The notes below the pieces were generated by a model. That model did no database searches, had not been told where the DNA came from, and worked only from the letters and a program-made list of their open reading frames with translations. Positions 36,452-45,350 of a stretch of 54,410 bases of DNA are shown in pieces. How positions within the stretch are numbered: the first letter of the stretch is position 1; every line of letters starts with the position of its first letter. Source of the DNA: an uncultured Candidatus Poseidoniales archaeon (GTDB lineage Archaea > Thermoplasmatota > Poseidoniia > Poseidoniales > Thalassarchaeaceae); NCBI GenBank assembly GCA_902593945.1, contig CACJKA010000008.1, forward strand, positions 1 through 54,410, written 5' to 3'. The position numbers and the translations under genes were made by a program.

Positions 36452-36889
36452 CTACTTCATACTACTTGGTTTTGATTCCCAAATTGCCCATGTACCTTTA
36501 GCAGTAGCAATGATTTTTCCATCTTGATTGGAAAGTATTCCATCACAGTGAGCCAGATTCCTACCACGGCGTAATACTTTGCCTTCAGCGACTAAAACAT
36601 CACCAACATATGCAGCATTAAGAAAAGAAATATCTAATTGTGCAGTTGCACACCATTCTTCTTTCTTTATTATTGAAACTAGAGCACCCCCAAGAGCGCT
36701 ATCTAACATTGTTGAATGGAGTCCCCCATGTGCAACTCCACCTGCATTCAAATGATCAGATGAAACTTGACATGTGACAGCACAAGCGCCATCTCCAAAG
36801 TGCTTACCTGTGACTCCTAATGAATCGCATACACCTGATAATTTCATCGAGGGGATATAATTCTCATTACCATAAGTTTCTTCAGTCAT
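36452..36889 (-). CDS. PaaI-type hotdog thioesterase
   Basis: Single hotdog-fold acyl-CoA thioesterase domain. HLNAGGVAHGGLHSTMLDSALGGAL carries the conserved HGG and the catalytic acidic position of the PaaI branch, and the C-terminal strands (FLNAAYVGDVLVAEGKVLRRG) follow the family. Length 145 is typical. It overlaps the ABC exporter end by eight bases. Its acyl substrate is unknown; the nearby thiolase suggests CoA-ester metabolism. Confidence 0.88.
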   Translation of the reverse strand: MTEETYGNENYIPSMKLSGVCDSLGVTGKHFGDGACAVTCQVSSDHLNAGGVAHGGLHSTMLDSALGGALVSIIKKEEWCATAQLDISFLNAAYVGDVLVAEGKVLRRGRNLAHCDGILSNQDGKIIATAKGTWAIWESKPSSMK

Positions 36890-38654
36890 TTTCTACCTCT
36901 CCTGTTTGAACTGCCCATAATCTAGAATAGATGCCATTATTTTTTATTAATTCATCATGAGTTCCTGCCTCTGAGATTGATCCTGAATCCAATACAATTA
37001 TCCTATCTGCATTTCTTATTGTAGATAACCGATGGGCGATAATTAATGTAGTCCTATCAACAGAGATTTTTTCAATCGAACGCTGTAAAGCCGCTTCAGT
37101 TTCGTTGTCTACATTACTAGTAGCTTCGTCGAGTATTAGAATAGGGGCATCCTTCAGAACCGCTCTAGCAATTGCTAACCTCTGTCTTTGTCCGCCTGAG
37201 AGTTTATGCCCATCTTCTCCAATGTTAGTATCCATGCCTTCGGGCAACTCTGAAATGAAAACTGATGCTTCGGCAATTCTAGCGGCATTGAGAATCTCTT
37301 CCTCACTAGAATTAGGTTTCCCATAAGCAATATTCTCCCTTACAGTACCTGGAAAAAGTGTTGTGTTTTGAGAAACTAAAGCAATTGAACCTCTCAATGA
37401 GTTCAGTGTCAAACCTTTAATATCCTTATCATCAATCTCTATTTGCCCCGACAAGGGGTCGTGAAATCTCATCAATAAACGGATTAGGGTTGTCTTTCCA
37501 GATCCTGTTGAGCCGACTAATCCGACAGTTTTTCCAGACTCAATATTGAAGGTTATATCATCAAGAACGGTTTCTCGCTCAGGATAGGTGAATTTAATAT
37601 TATTAAACACAATATTTCCTTGAATATTTTCTAATTCTTCATTACCTTCAACAATACCTATCTCAGTATCTACTAGATCTAAAACACGAGTTGTTGATGC
37701 CATTGCTCTTTGATATAAATCAAAAGTTTGCCCTAATCTAGTTAAGGGCCAAAGAAGTCTCTGTGTAATGAATACGATAATTGCATATGCTCCTACATCA
37801 AGTTCGCCATCTAATGCCATCCAACCACCTACAAGCATATTTGCGGTGAATGCAAATAAAATTGCCATTCTAATCAAAGGAACAAACGAAGCAGAAAGAC
37901 GAATTGCATCTCTGTTAGCATTTCTATATGACTGAGATGCTGAATTGACTCTATCGGATTCTCTATCTTCTGCAGTAAACGACTTGATAGTAGTGATACC
38001 CTGCAGATTGTTATTCAACAAAGAATTTAATTCACCTACTTCCTCCCTTACTTTCTTATATCTAACTCCTATCCTTCTTTGGAAAATAAATGAGCCAATC
38101 ACAATGATTGGAACAGGTATTACTGCTAATAATGCGACTTCAGGGGCTAAAATGAACATTATACCCCCGACTACTGTAATTGTTGTTGCAAGTTGTAATA
38201 GATCGTTAGCTCCTTGATCGAGAAACCTTTCAAGTTGATTAACATCATCATTTAGTATAGACATCAGTCCACCAGTTGATTGCTCGGAAAACCATTGCAT
38301 TTCCAGATTCTGTATATGATTATAAGTATCAATTCTTAATTCATGTTGAGCGGTTTGTGCAAGATTTCTCCATAGAATACCCCACCAGTACTCGAATAAA
38401 GATTCTAAAACCCAAATTACTACTGTTATCCCGACTAAAATCAGGAACTGTTCATTAGGATCTGGATATCCATAATTTGCCAAGAATGATTCTTCGCGCT
38501 GTACTACAACATCAATTGCCATACCAATAAGTATTGGAGGTGCTAAATCCCAGAATTTGTTTAAGATTGAACATAGAGAAGCTAATAAAACAGTAAATTG
38601 ATGATGTTTGAGGTGCGATATTAGGCGCCTCAAAGGGTGTCGCCTTTCACTCAT
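36882..38654 (-). CDS. ABC exporter (fused membrane and ATPase domains)
   Basis: Half-size type IV ABC exporter. Six membrane helices fill about 1-310; the ATPase half shows Walker A GSTGSGKTT, Q-loop LVSQNTTLFPG, signature LSGGQRQRLAIARAV, Walker B ILILDEATSNVD and switch IIAHRLST. It resembles MsbA, LmrA and BmrA-type lipid or drug exporters and would act as a dimer. The thioesterase gene begins within its last codons. The cargo cannot be read from the sequence; lipid is suggested by the flotillin context. Confidence 0.93.
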   Translation of the reverse strand: MSERRHPLRRLISHLKHHQFTVLLASLCSILNKFWDLAPPILIGMAIDVVVQREESFLANYGYPDPNEQFLILVGITVVIWVLESLFEYWWGILWRNLAQTAQHELRIDTYNHIQNLEMQWFSEQSTGGLMSILNDDVNQLERFLDQGANDLLQLATTITVVGGIMFILAPEVALLAVIPVPIIVIGSFIFQRRIGVRYKKVREEVGELNSLLNNNLQGITTIKSFTAEDRESDRVNSASQSYRNANRDAIRLSASFVPLIRMAILFAFTANMLVGGWMALDGELDVGAYAIIVFITQRLLWPLTRLGQTFDLYQRAMASTTRVLDLVDTEIGIVEGNEELENIQGNIVFNNIKFTYPERETVLDDITFNIESGKTVGLVGSTGSGKTTLIRLLMRFHDPLSGQIEIDDKDIKGLTLNSLRGSIALVSQNTTLFPGTVRENIAYGKPNSSEEEILNAARIAEASVFISELPEGMDTNIGEDGHKLSGGQRQRLAIARAVLKDAPILILDEATSNVDNETEAALQRSIEKISVDRTTLIIAHRLSTIRNADRIIVLDSGSISEAGTHDELIKNNGIYSRLWAVQTGEVEND

Positions 38655-38705
38655 ATCTACTCGTTAATTACATGAGGTTTGAATGTGACCCTGTAGATAT
38701 TTAGA

Positions 38706-39785
38706 TTACAACAAATCATCAGTCCATCTATCTGCCCATATATCAAATACAGAAATAGTAACATCGACAGTTGAATTTGTCCTTATATTGTAAAAGTCAC
38801 CACCCGAGACTAAGTCGTCTAAATCTACATCCATCCAATAGAATTCCCACCAAGTCCCATCATCTAATGAGATATTAGTTAGTATATCACCAAAATTCAT
38901 TTGTGCTAGAGAATTAGAATTATTAAGAGAACCAATTCTAGCATGAAACTCAAGTTCTGATGGTTCGACTTCGGAAATTCCTCCACTTATTGTACTACTC
39001 CAAATCTTAATATCATCATATAAAATAGAATTATTTACAGGAATGAACTGAACGGCTGTTCTCGGTAAATTCTCTTGTAAAGATATTGAAGCCGAATCAC
39101 CAGTCACCACGGATAAAGAAAAATCTGAACCTTTGCCGTCATAAATTTCGATTCCTGTAATCATTGGTGGCGCTCCTATCAATTCAAGAATGATAGTATG
39201 CGTACCATTTGTGCCAGTTGCTACTTGCTGTAATGACAATAGATCTCCAGTTATCTGCCATTCAATGTCATCAAATGCTGTTGAGTCAAAACTGAAAGGA
39301 GGCCAAAGGCCATCAGGATCTTCTGAAGCAAGTCTTGCAATCTCATAAAATGGGTCCTCATATTCAGGTAATGCATCACGTCCCTCAAACCAGACATTCC
39401 CCACCCTAACGTTTGTAATTCCAGAACCTTCGATAACTTCGGTATCAACTGCTGCATTAGCAATATTATATCTCAAGGCTATAGAACTAAGATTTGCTGA
39501 TTCATCTTTACCAACGCTCCAATCTATTGAAACAACTTCATTCTGGATTTCAATTTGAGAAGATGTTTCTATTCTAAGTTTATCAAAATCATCGGCTAAC
39601 TTAAGGACATTGAATGAATCAGGAAGAGATAGAATTGCATTCAAAGATTCTGAAGAAAGAGGGAAACAGTCATCTTCGGGGCAATCTGTAAGAGGTACTT
39701 CTAAGCAACCTGAGAGGCTGCAAGAAACTAAAATTAATCCAACTAATAGGGCCCTCACGAATAAGTCGGGAAGTTTATCAGTCAA
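38706..39785 (-). CDS. Unknown secreted lipoprotein
   Basis: The N terminus is a lipoprotein signal: a hydrophobic stretch (about 10-22) ending SCSLSGC with the lipobox cysteine at 27, followed by a Cys/Asp-rich spacer. The mature 330 residues are acidic, Ser/Asn/Thr-rich and beta-rich with no recognised domain. The start is probably the TTG at 39785, but a GTG nine codons on would still leave a signal peptide. It precedes the ABC exporter by 51 bases on the same strand. Function unknown. Confidence 0.7.
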   Translation of the reverse strand: MTDKLPDLFVRALLVGLILVSCSLSGCLEVPLTDCPEDDCFPLSSESLNAILSLPDSFNVLKLADDFDKLRIETSSQIEIQNEVVSIDWSVGKDESANLSSIALRYNIANAAVDTEVIEGSGITNVRVGNVWFEGRDALPEYEDPFYEIARLASEDPDGLWPPFSFDSTAFDDIEWQITGDLLSLQQVATGTNGTHTIILELIGAPPMITGIEIYDGKGSDFSLSVVTGDSASISLQENLPRTAVQFIPVNNSILYDDIKIWSSTISGGISEVEPSELEFHARIGSLNNSNSLAQMNFGDILTNISLDDGTWWEFYWMDVDLDDLVSGGDFYNIRTNSTVDVTISVFDIWADRWTDDLL

Positions 39786-39882
39786 GAGATTATTGAATCT
39801 TTGATGTTAAAATTCTCGATTACAGCAGCGTTGTTGCTATATGCGATGTCCATTGAGAGGCAATCAAGAAGGGGGCGTTAGG

Positions 39883-40776
39883 GTGTCACAGAATATTCTA
39901 GTCGTGTATAAGAAAAACTTCGAAGACGTCCATGATGAAGCATTGGAGATTGTGAAGAATACTCTAGATGGAATAAGCAATAATATTGAGATTATGGTGA
40001 ACTACTCAGCAAGAGAGAAGGTTAGTCGTGAAGATTTCATTGGACGAGATTTAGTTGTAGTATTAGGAGGAGACGGTACTCTAACTTCGATTGCTCATTC
40101 AGTAGATGAGAATACACCTGTAATGGGTGTAAATAGTCATCCAAGAGATACAGATAACGATGGTTCATACGGATTCTACATGGGCAGTGATCCAATTAAT
40201 TTTAGAGAAGATATCCTAAAAGCTCTTTCCAATGAGGCAATTGTTAACATATTACCTAGATTACAGGCAGAAATATCTACAACTAGTGGGAATGTAATTC
40301 GTTCGGATCCAGCATTAAATGATTTATTACTTGCAAATACTCATCAATATCAACCATCGAAGTATAAATTGCAAAGAAAAGAAGATGGAAAAAACTCAGA
40401 AATTAATTGCGTTCAATATTCTTCGGGATGTTTATTTTCAACATTCCTAGGTCAAGGCGCTTGGTATAGGCACATCAACAATATTGAGGGGACTACTTTT
40501 CCTGAAAATGAAATAGATAACCATTATTTATTTGTTTCAAGAGATCTTCCTCGAAATGATAGGAGAGATGACGGGACATATTGGGCATGGACAAACCAAC
40601 CTACTATTTTCACTAGCGACATGCATAGAGGATATGTTGTGGCAGATGGATGGGATGAAACTCATTTTACACGCGGTGCAACTATCTCAGTAAGTCTAAA
40701 TGGACCTACTCTAAAATTACTAACTTTTAGAAATACAATTTATGATCGTGTTTCTTATTGGATTAAAACCAATTAA
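39883..40776 (+). CDS. NAD kinase, atypical (NADK2-like)
   Basis: Phosphorylates NAD to [20 protein letters not shown] contains the GGDGT motif; LNDLLLAN replaces the common NE motif, and [15 protein letters not shown] corresponds to the SSGLLISTPTGSTAW strand. [20 protein letters not shown] and the overall divergence recall the mitochondrial NADK2 branch more than typical archaeal NadK. I start at the GTG at 39883, after AAGGGGGC; an ATG at 39841 would add 14 residues with no ribosome-binding site. The TAA overlaps the convergent transporter stop. Confidence 0.8.
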   Translation: MSQNILVVYKKNFEDVHDEALEIVKNTLDGISNNIEIMVNYSAREKVSREDFIGRDLVVVLGGDGTLTSIAHSVDENTPVMGVNSHPRDTDNDGSYGFYMGSDPINFREDILKALSNEAIVNILPRLQAEISTTSGNVIRSDPALNDLLLANTHQYQPSKYKLQRKEDGKNSEINCVQYSSGCLFSTFLGQGAWYRHINNIEGTTFPENEIDNHYLFVSRDLPRNDRRDDGTYWAWTNQPTIFTSDMHRGYVVADGWDETHFTRGATISVSLNGPTLKLLTFRNTIYDRVSYWIKTN

Positions 40777-41516
40777 AGTATCTGTTCAAGGAATAGTTTT
40801 GTCCTTTCATGCTCAGGATTATCAAAGAATACATCTGGAGTATTCTCTTCAATTAACATGCCTTCATCGAATAGAATAACTCGATCTGCAACTTCCTTAG
40901 CGAACCCCATCTCGTGAGTCACTACAATCATAGTAACATCTTCTCTTGCTAAATCAATCATCACATCGAGAACTTCTTTGATCATTTCAGGATCTAAAGC
41001 AGAAGTTGGCTCATCGAATAACATAATTTTCGGATCCATTGCTAATGCTCTAGCAATAGCAACACGTTGCTGCTGACCACCAGAAAGTTCACTAGGATAT
41101 TTGTAGGCTTGCTCAGGTATTCCTACGCGCTCTAGTAACTCCAGAGCCTTTTCTTCTGCCTCTCGCTTAGATGCGCCTTTAACTTTCATAGGAGCTAATG
41201 TAATATTCTCCATTATAGTCAAATGAGGGAATAAATTGAATTGCTGGAATACAAATCCAACTTCTGCTCTAACTTTCTTAAGATCTGCAACAGTAGTATC
41301 GTCATCGATATTAATCCCATCAATAGATACTGTTCCTGCGCTATGAGGTTGTAATCTATTCAAGGTTCTAATGAATGTTGATTTACCTGAACCAGATGGT
41401 CCAAGGACCACAATAATTTCACCTCTCGCCACCTTCATATCAATTCCCTTTAGCGCCCAAAAATCACCAAAATTAACTTTTACACCTTTAGTTTCTATAA
41501 TCACTTCTTCACTCAT
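40773..41516 (-). CDS. aapP: Amino-acid ABC importer, ATP-binding subunit
   Basis: ATPase of a polar amino-acid uptake (PAAT) importer. Walker [11 protein letters not shown]-loop [12 protein letters not shown], signature [17 protein letters not shown], Walker [15 protein letters not shown] and the switch histidine in VTHEMGF are all intact; [12 protein letters not shown] is characteristic of GlnQ/AapP/HisP. Length 247 is normal. It is last in the four-gene set and overlaps the second permease by four bases. Confidence 0.95.
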   Translation of the reverse strand: MSEEVIIETKGVKVNFGDFWALKGIDMKVARGEIIVVLGPSGSGKSTFIRTLNRLQPHSAGTVSIDGINIDDDTTVADLKKVRAEVGFVFQQFNLFPHLTIMENITLAPMKVKGASKREAEEKALELLERVGIPEQAYKYPSELSGGQQQRVAIARALAMDPKIMLFDEPTSALDPEMIKEVLDVMIDLAREDVTMIVVTHEMGFAKEVADRVILFDEGMLIEENTPDVFFDNPEHERTKLFLEQIL

Positions 41517-43039
41517 GCTACTTCTCCTCCTCCTTCGTTTGTTAGACCTAATCCTTTCTCAATCCTCATTGAGATTCTAGAAAGGTAGAATGCGAATATC
41601 CAGAAAACCAATGCTGTTACATACAATGGCTCAAGGAAGTCCCCTAGGTAACCAGGAGATGTATTTGGTAAATCTTTAGCTAACTTGAAGAAATCTAAAA
41701 TATTAATGATGAATAGTAAAGTTGTATCTTTCCAAAGACCAATGAATACACTGACTATTGATGGCAGAGTAGTCCGTACTGCATTTGGTAATTCGACCTG
41801 TAGTTTAGTTTGCATTGGAGATAGACCTAGTGCTAATGCTGCTTCTTTTTGGCCACTGTCTACTGCTTGTAATCCACCTCGTAAAACTTCAGCAATATAA
41901 CATCCACCAAACAGACCAAAAATTAGTAACATACGCATGATATCTTCTAGATCCATGAATGGATCAATAATATCTGGAAGTAAGAAAACAGCAAAATAAA
42001 GCCAGCAAATCAATGGCCCTGACCGAACTGTCTCAATCAATGCAACTGAAGGATACTTGAAGAATGGTAATTCACTTTGTCTCCCGAATGCTAGAACTAC
42101 CCCCACACCAAAACCAAGAACACAGCCAGCAGTTGCTACAATTAAGTTGACGAAGATACCTCCCCATTGAGATGCTTCAACACCCCCACATCGAGTCAAT
42201 TGGATATTTTCTGAAGAAGAGATTCCAAAGACATCAGCGCATAACTCTTGAACTACCTCGGGGGGATTCATTATGAATACTGCAAAGAAGAATACGAAGA
42301 CAGAACTTAATGCCAAATATGATCTTAGCTTATTTGCTTTATATTCTTCATTTATGGAACAATAATAATATGATATTCCAAATGTGATATAAGATAATAT
42401 TGTCGCACCAATCAACTTCATAACAGGTTCATCAGAGTTGTAATTAATTGCCGTAGGATTCCAAGCGATATATGTTAAAATACCACAAAACACCGTGAAT
42501 GGAATTAGAAACTTATACGGTTTGTCGCCAGTGGTTCCGTATGCGGCAGATATGATTGCAAAGGTTAGGTAAAGAACGGACCATAATCTCCAACTTTGAT
42601 TAGGTAAATATGACTGAGTCAAGCTCTCTGTCATTAATTGCCCCACAATAACAAGAACACGGTTTGCCCAAACTACTTCCCAATCTGCATCAATTAATGC
42701 GAAATGCCCAAAACCACTGACTACAAGATAAATTATCCATGAACTTATGATGCCAAGTAAAGCAGTGCTTAGGTTTTTCCTAAAAGTTAATTTTAGGATT
42801 GAAGCAGTAGTCATATATACTGCCAAGAAAGTGGCCAAGAAAACTGAAATAGCAAAAATTATTACTTTGATTGAAATCCCTTCGTCCATTATAATATTAG
42901 CAAAAGCCCAGTAAGAGGAAATCCAAGAAATACCTATTGCAATATATGAAAAGGTGCTATTATTACTCCCCTGTGCCCAAGGAGAACTAGATTTGCCAAT
43001 AATCGACTCCTCTATTTCAAGTATTTTTCCTTCAATCAT
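41513..43039 (-). CDS. aapM: Amino-acid ABC importer permease 2 (AapM-like), enlarged
   Basis: Membrane subunit of a PAAT importer. The C-terminal ~220 residues hold the transport domain with [17 protein letters not shown] and the EAA loop [21 protein letters not shown], which docks on the ATPase. Upstream are about seven additional hydrophobic helices; AapM proteins also have extra N-terminal helices but are usually near 380-400 residues, against 508 here. Overlaps both neighbours by four bases. Confidence 0.9.
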   Translation of the reverse strand: MIEGKILEIEESIIGKSSSPWAQGSNNSTFSYIAIGISWISSYWAFANIIMDEGISIKVIIFAISVFLATFLAVYMTTASILKLTFRKNLSTALLGIISSWIIYLVVSGFGHFALIDADWEVVWANRVLVIVGQLMTESLTQSYLPNQSWRLWSVLYLTFAIISAAYGTTGDKPYKFLIPFTVFCGILTYIAWNPTAINYNSDEPVMKLIGATILSYITFGISYYYCSINEEYKANKLRSYLALSSVFVFFFAVFIMNPPEVVQELCADVFGISSSENIQLTRCGGVEASQWGGIFVNLIVATAGCVLGFGVGVVLAFGRQSELPFFKYPSVALIETVRSGPLICWLYFAVFLLPDIIDPFMDLEDIMRMLLIFGLFGGCYIAEVLRGGLQAVDSGQKEAALALGLSPMQTKLQVELPNAVRTTLPSIVSVFIGLWKDTTLLFIINILDFFKLAKDLPNTSPGYLGDFLEPLYVTALVFWIFAFYLSRISMRIEKGLGLTNEGGGEVA

Positions 43040-45258
43040 ATTTTCACACTCGTTACTCTGGCATTAAACCAATTCATTACAGCAGAAATCATTAGACTTC
43101 CAAACTGATAGGTTACTAGGAGGAGAAGGAATAAAGGAATTAATTTGCCAACATTATTGGCCATAACTAAGAATTGATAGAATATATCATTATACGCAAC
43201 GATAATAGCCAAACTAGAATTTTTCCATACATTCATGAATTGATTATTCAGCAATGGAATCATACTCCTAAGAGCTTGGGGTAGAATAACCAACCTTAAT
43301 CTTTGGAATGGACTTAGTCCAAGTGAAATAGCAGCCTCTACTTGCCCTCTTGGCAATGCCTGAATACTACCGCGAACAATTTCGGCAACTACTGATGCAG
43401 TAAATAGTGTTAGACCAAGTATCATGGCTGTAAATGCAGGCGTGATCTCAAATCCTTTTCCTTCTGCGAAGCGCCACGAACCTGAGGAAGTAAGTGAAGG
43501 TTTGAGTAACTCTGGATGAGAAAATCCAGCTGAAATCGCAATACCTATTGCTACGGCAATTGATATTGTCCAAATTGTAAACGACCTGCGCAATCCCTTT
43601 TCGGAATCATCAATAACCATCTCATTGATTCCAGAATCATCAACATTAGTGAAAACTAATAGAGAGTAGATTAAAATTAATACCCCAATAATACAGCTTA
43701 GACCGCCTGAAGCGGAAGTGAAGAATGGGTATGACATTACTGCGAAAACTATAATCGAAGTTAATACTAATAAATCTGAAACAAGTGGTTCAACCTTCCA
43801 TCCTAGAACATGAAATGGCCTCTGAATTAGATTTCTCTTAGAATCATCGACTTTTCGAGGTTCTACTCTTGACATTTGACGCATTATTATTTTGACTAGA
43901 CCAAGAAGCATCAAAGCGATGAATATTCTAGAGTGTTCGGCTACAGTGGTGAACCATATTCCTTGATTACTATAATAAATAAGGCCGAAAATCTCTTTTT
44001 CTTCTGAAAACAGTGGGAGTTTGTGTCCCATCTGAGTAGCTATCAGGAAAAGAAGAACTGCTAAAGGAAGATTTCGGAATATCTCTACATAAGCCGTTGC
44101 TAATGTCGATGCTAGTTTGTTCGATGATAATCTTGTAACTCCTACAATAATTCCCAAAATTGTACATAAAAATATACTTAGAAGAGTGACTCGAGCGGAG
44201 TTAATAATGGCAGCCTTATAGAAAAGCCACCTAGAGTCTGAACCAGTAAATACTTCAAATGGCCATGTATTTACTTTGAATGTATTTCCCTGAGCCATGA
44301 AATCATAGGCCAATTCCCACCTATTTCTCATTACAGTGTCTGGATGATTTAGTAGGAATAAGAATCGTAATAATAGATACAATAGTAAAGGCAAAAATAC
44401 CATAAATACAATAGCTGCACTTCGATGTTGTTGAACTGAAGGTTTGAATTGTTCTTGAGATAAATTTATCGACCAGTAAGTGACATTAATCAGAAGAAAA
44501 AGAGAAAGAATAGGAATTAAGTTATCTGATAACATAGGTATCATAGAAATATTAAAGACTAAAATCGCAAATAATATTATTGAAAATATCGATATATATT
44601 CACTAATATGTGTTTGAAAAGATCTGTAATCATTAATGAAATCCTTACTAAAAATGTTAGCAATATTATTTTGAATTAATAAAAATGAGGTTAAAACTGA
44701 GCCCCCGATCAGGAAAAACATTATCCCACTAGTTGATAAATCCAACATTGGAACTAAGGAGTAAGATAGAATAAACATTATCATTGCAAATAATGATGAA
44801 TAAAATCCTCTAAATAAGAATCCAATAAATAGGCCGCAAAATAATCCAAGTGAAGACCCTTTCAAAAGTGCAGTAAAAATTGCAAGAACAGAATAAGAAC
44901 CATTTTCAAAAATACTCAGAAGACCAAAAAGTCCAATCCAAAAATACATATTTAGAAAAATATCATACTTTGACTTATCAGAATGACTAACATTGCTAGA
45001 AGAGTGGAAGAGATTCGAAAATTCATTTTGAACCAGCAAAAAAGAAATTAATAGAAATCCACCTACTAGTAAAATTAAACTTTCAATAGAATAGTATGCA
45101 ATGTTCTGCTGTACTCCTCCGAATGTCAAATCGCGAGACATTTGTGTAACATAATCTACAGAGTAGGTTAGGAACTTATTAGCATAAAACCAAAAAAATA
45201 TGACCCCGATTATTAAAAAATAATTATAACGGCGGGGGTCTAAAAAAGAATAATTCAA
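43036..45258 (-). CDS. aapQ: Amino-acid ABC importer permease 1 (AapQ-like), very large
   Basis: Partner permease. Conserved transport segments are RVTLLSIFLCTILGIIVG, YVEIFRNLPLAVLLFLI and the C-terminal EAA loop EAAISLGLSPFQRLRLVILP. At 740 residues it is nearly twice the usual ~400: about eight extra helices occupy residues 10-300 and a further hydrophobic insert separates the two parts of the transport domain. The start is TTG at 45258, chosen because GGTGAT lies five bases upstream. It follows a hairpin behind the binding-protein gene. Confidence 0.9.
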   Translation of the reverse strand: MNYSFLDPRRYNYFLIIGVIFFWFYANKFLTYSVDYVTQMSRDLTFGGVQQNIAYYSIESLILLVGGFLLISFLLVQNEFSNLFHSSSNVSHSDKSKYDIFLNMYFWIGLFGLLSIFENGSYSVLAIFTALLKGSSLGLFCGLFIGFLFRGFYSSLFAMIMFILSYSLVPMLDLSTSGIMFFLIGGSVLTSFLLIQNNIANIFSKDFINDYRSFQTHISEYISIFSIILFAILVFNISMIPMLSDNLIPILSLFLLINVTYWSINLSQEQFKPSVQQHRSAAIVFMVFLPLLLYLLLRFLFLLNHPDTVMRNRWELAYDFMAQGNTFKVNTWPFEVFTGSDSRWLFYKAAIINSARVTLLSIFLCTILGIIVGVTRLSSNKLASTLATAYVEIFRNLPLAVLLFLIATQMGHKLPLFSEEKEIFGLIYYSNQGIWFTTVAEHSRIFIALMLLGLVKIIMRQMSRVEPRKVDDSKRNLIQRPFHVLGWKVEPLVSDLLVLTSIIVFAVMSYPFFTSASGGLSCIIGVLILIYSLLVFTNVDDSGINEMVIDDSEKGLRRSFTIWTISIAVAIGIAISAGFSHPELLKPSLTSSGSWRFAEGKGFEITPAFTAMILGLTLFTASVVAEIVRGSIQALPRGQVEAAISLGLSPFQRLRLVILPQALRSMIPLLNNQFMNVWKNSSLAIIVAYNDIFYQFLVMANNVGKLIPLFLLLLVTYQFGSLMISAVMNWFNARVTSVKI

Positions 45259-45284
45259 AATATCACCGAATAAAAAAATGTAGA

Positions 45285-45314
45285 CCTCTGGAGGAGTTTC
45301 CCCCCCCCCAGAGG
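45285..45314 (-). terminator. Hairpin with G10 run and T-tract between binding-protein and permease genes
   Basis: On the minus strand CCTCTGG (45314-45308) pairs with CCAGAGG (45291-45285); inner G and C residues can extend the stem, and a run of ten G forms one arm. It is followed by ATTTTTTTA (45279-45271). The site is 37 bases after the binding-protein stop, so it is a likely partial terminator or 3'-end stabiliser. Confidence 0.65.
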
Positions 45315-45350
45315 TTTTCGTAATTCCGTCTGTGTTATTCAGTTACCTGA

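Noticed and set aside
39847-39881. Eleven-codon leader frame ending just before the NAD kinase GTG
   Set aside because: Short frames of this size are expected by chance, and the region may instead be the N terminus of the kinase if the ATG at 39841 is used.
43036-45258. Fusion of two permease genes by a lost stop codon
   Set aside because: The N-terminal helices contain no second EAA loop or transport domain, so it is an extension and not a duplicated permease.
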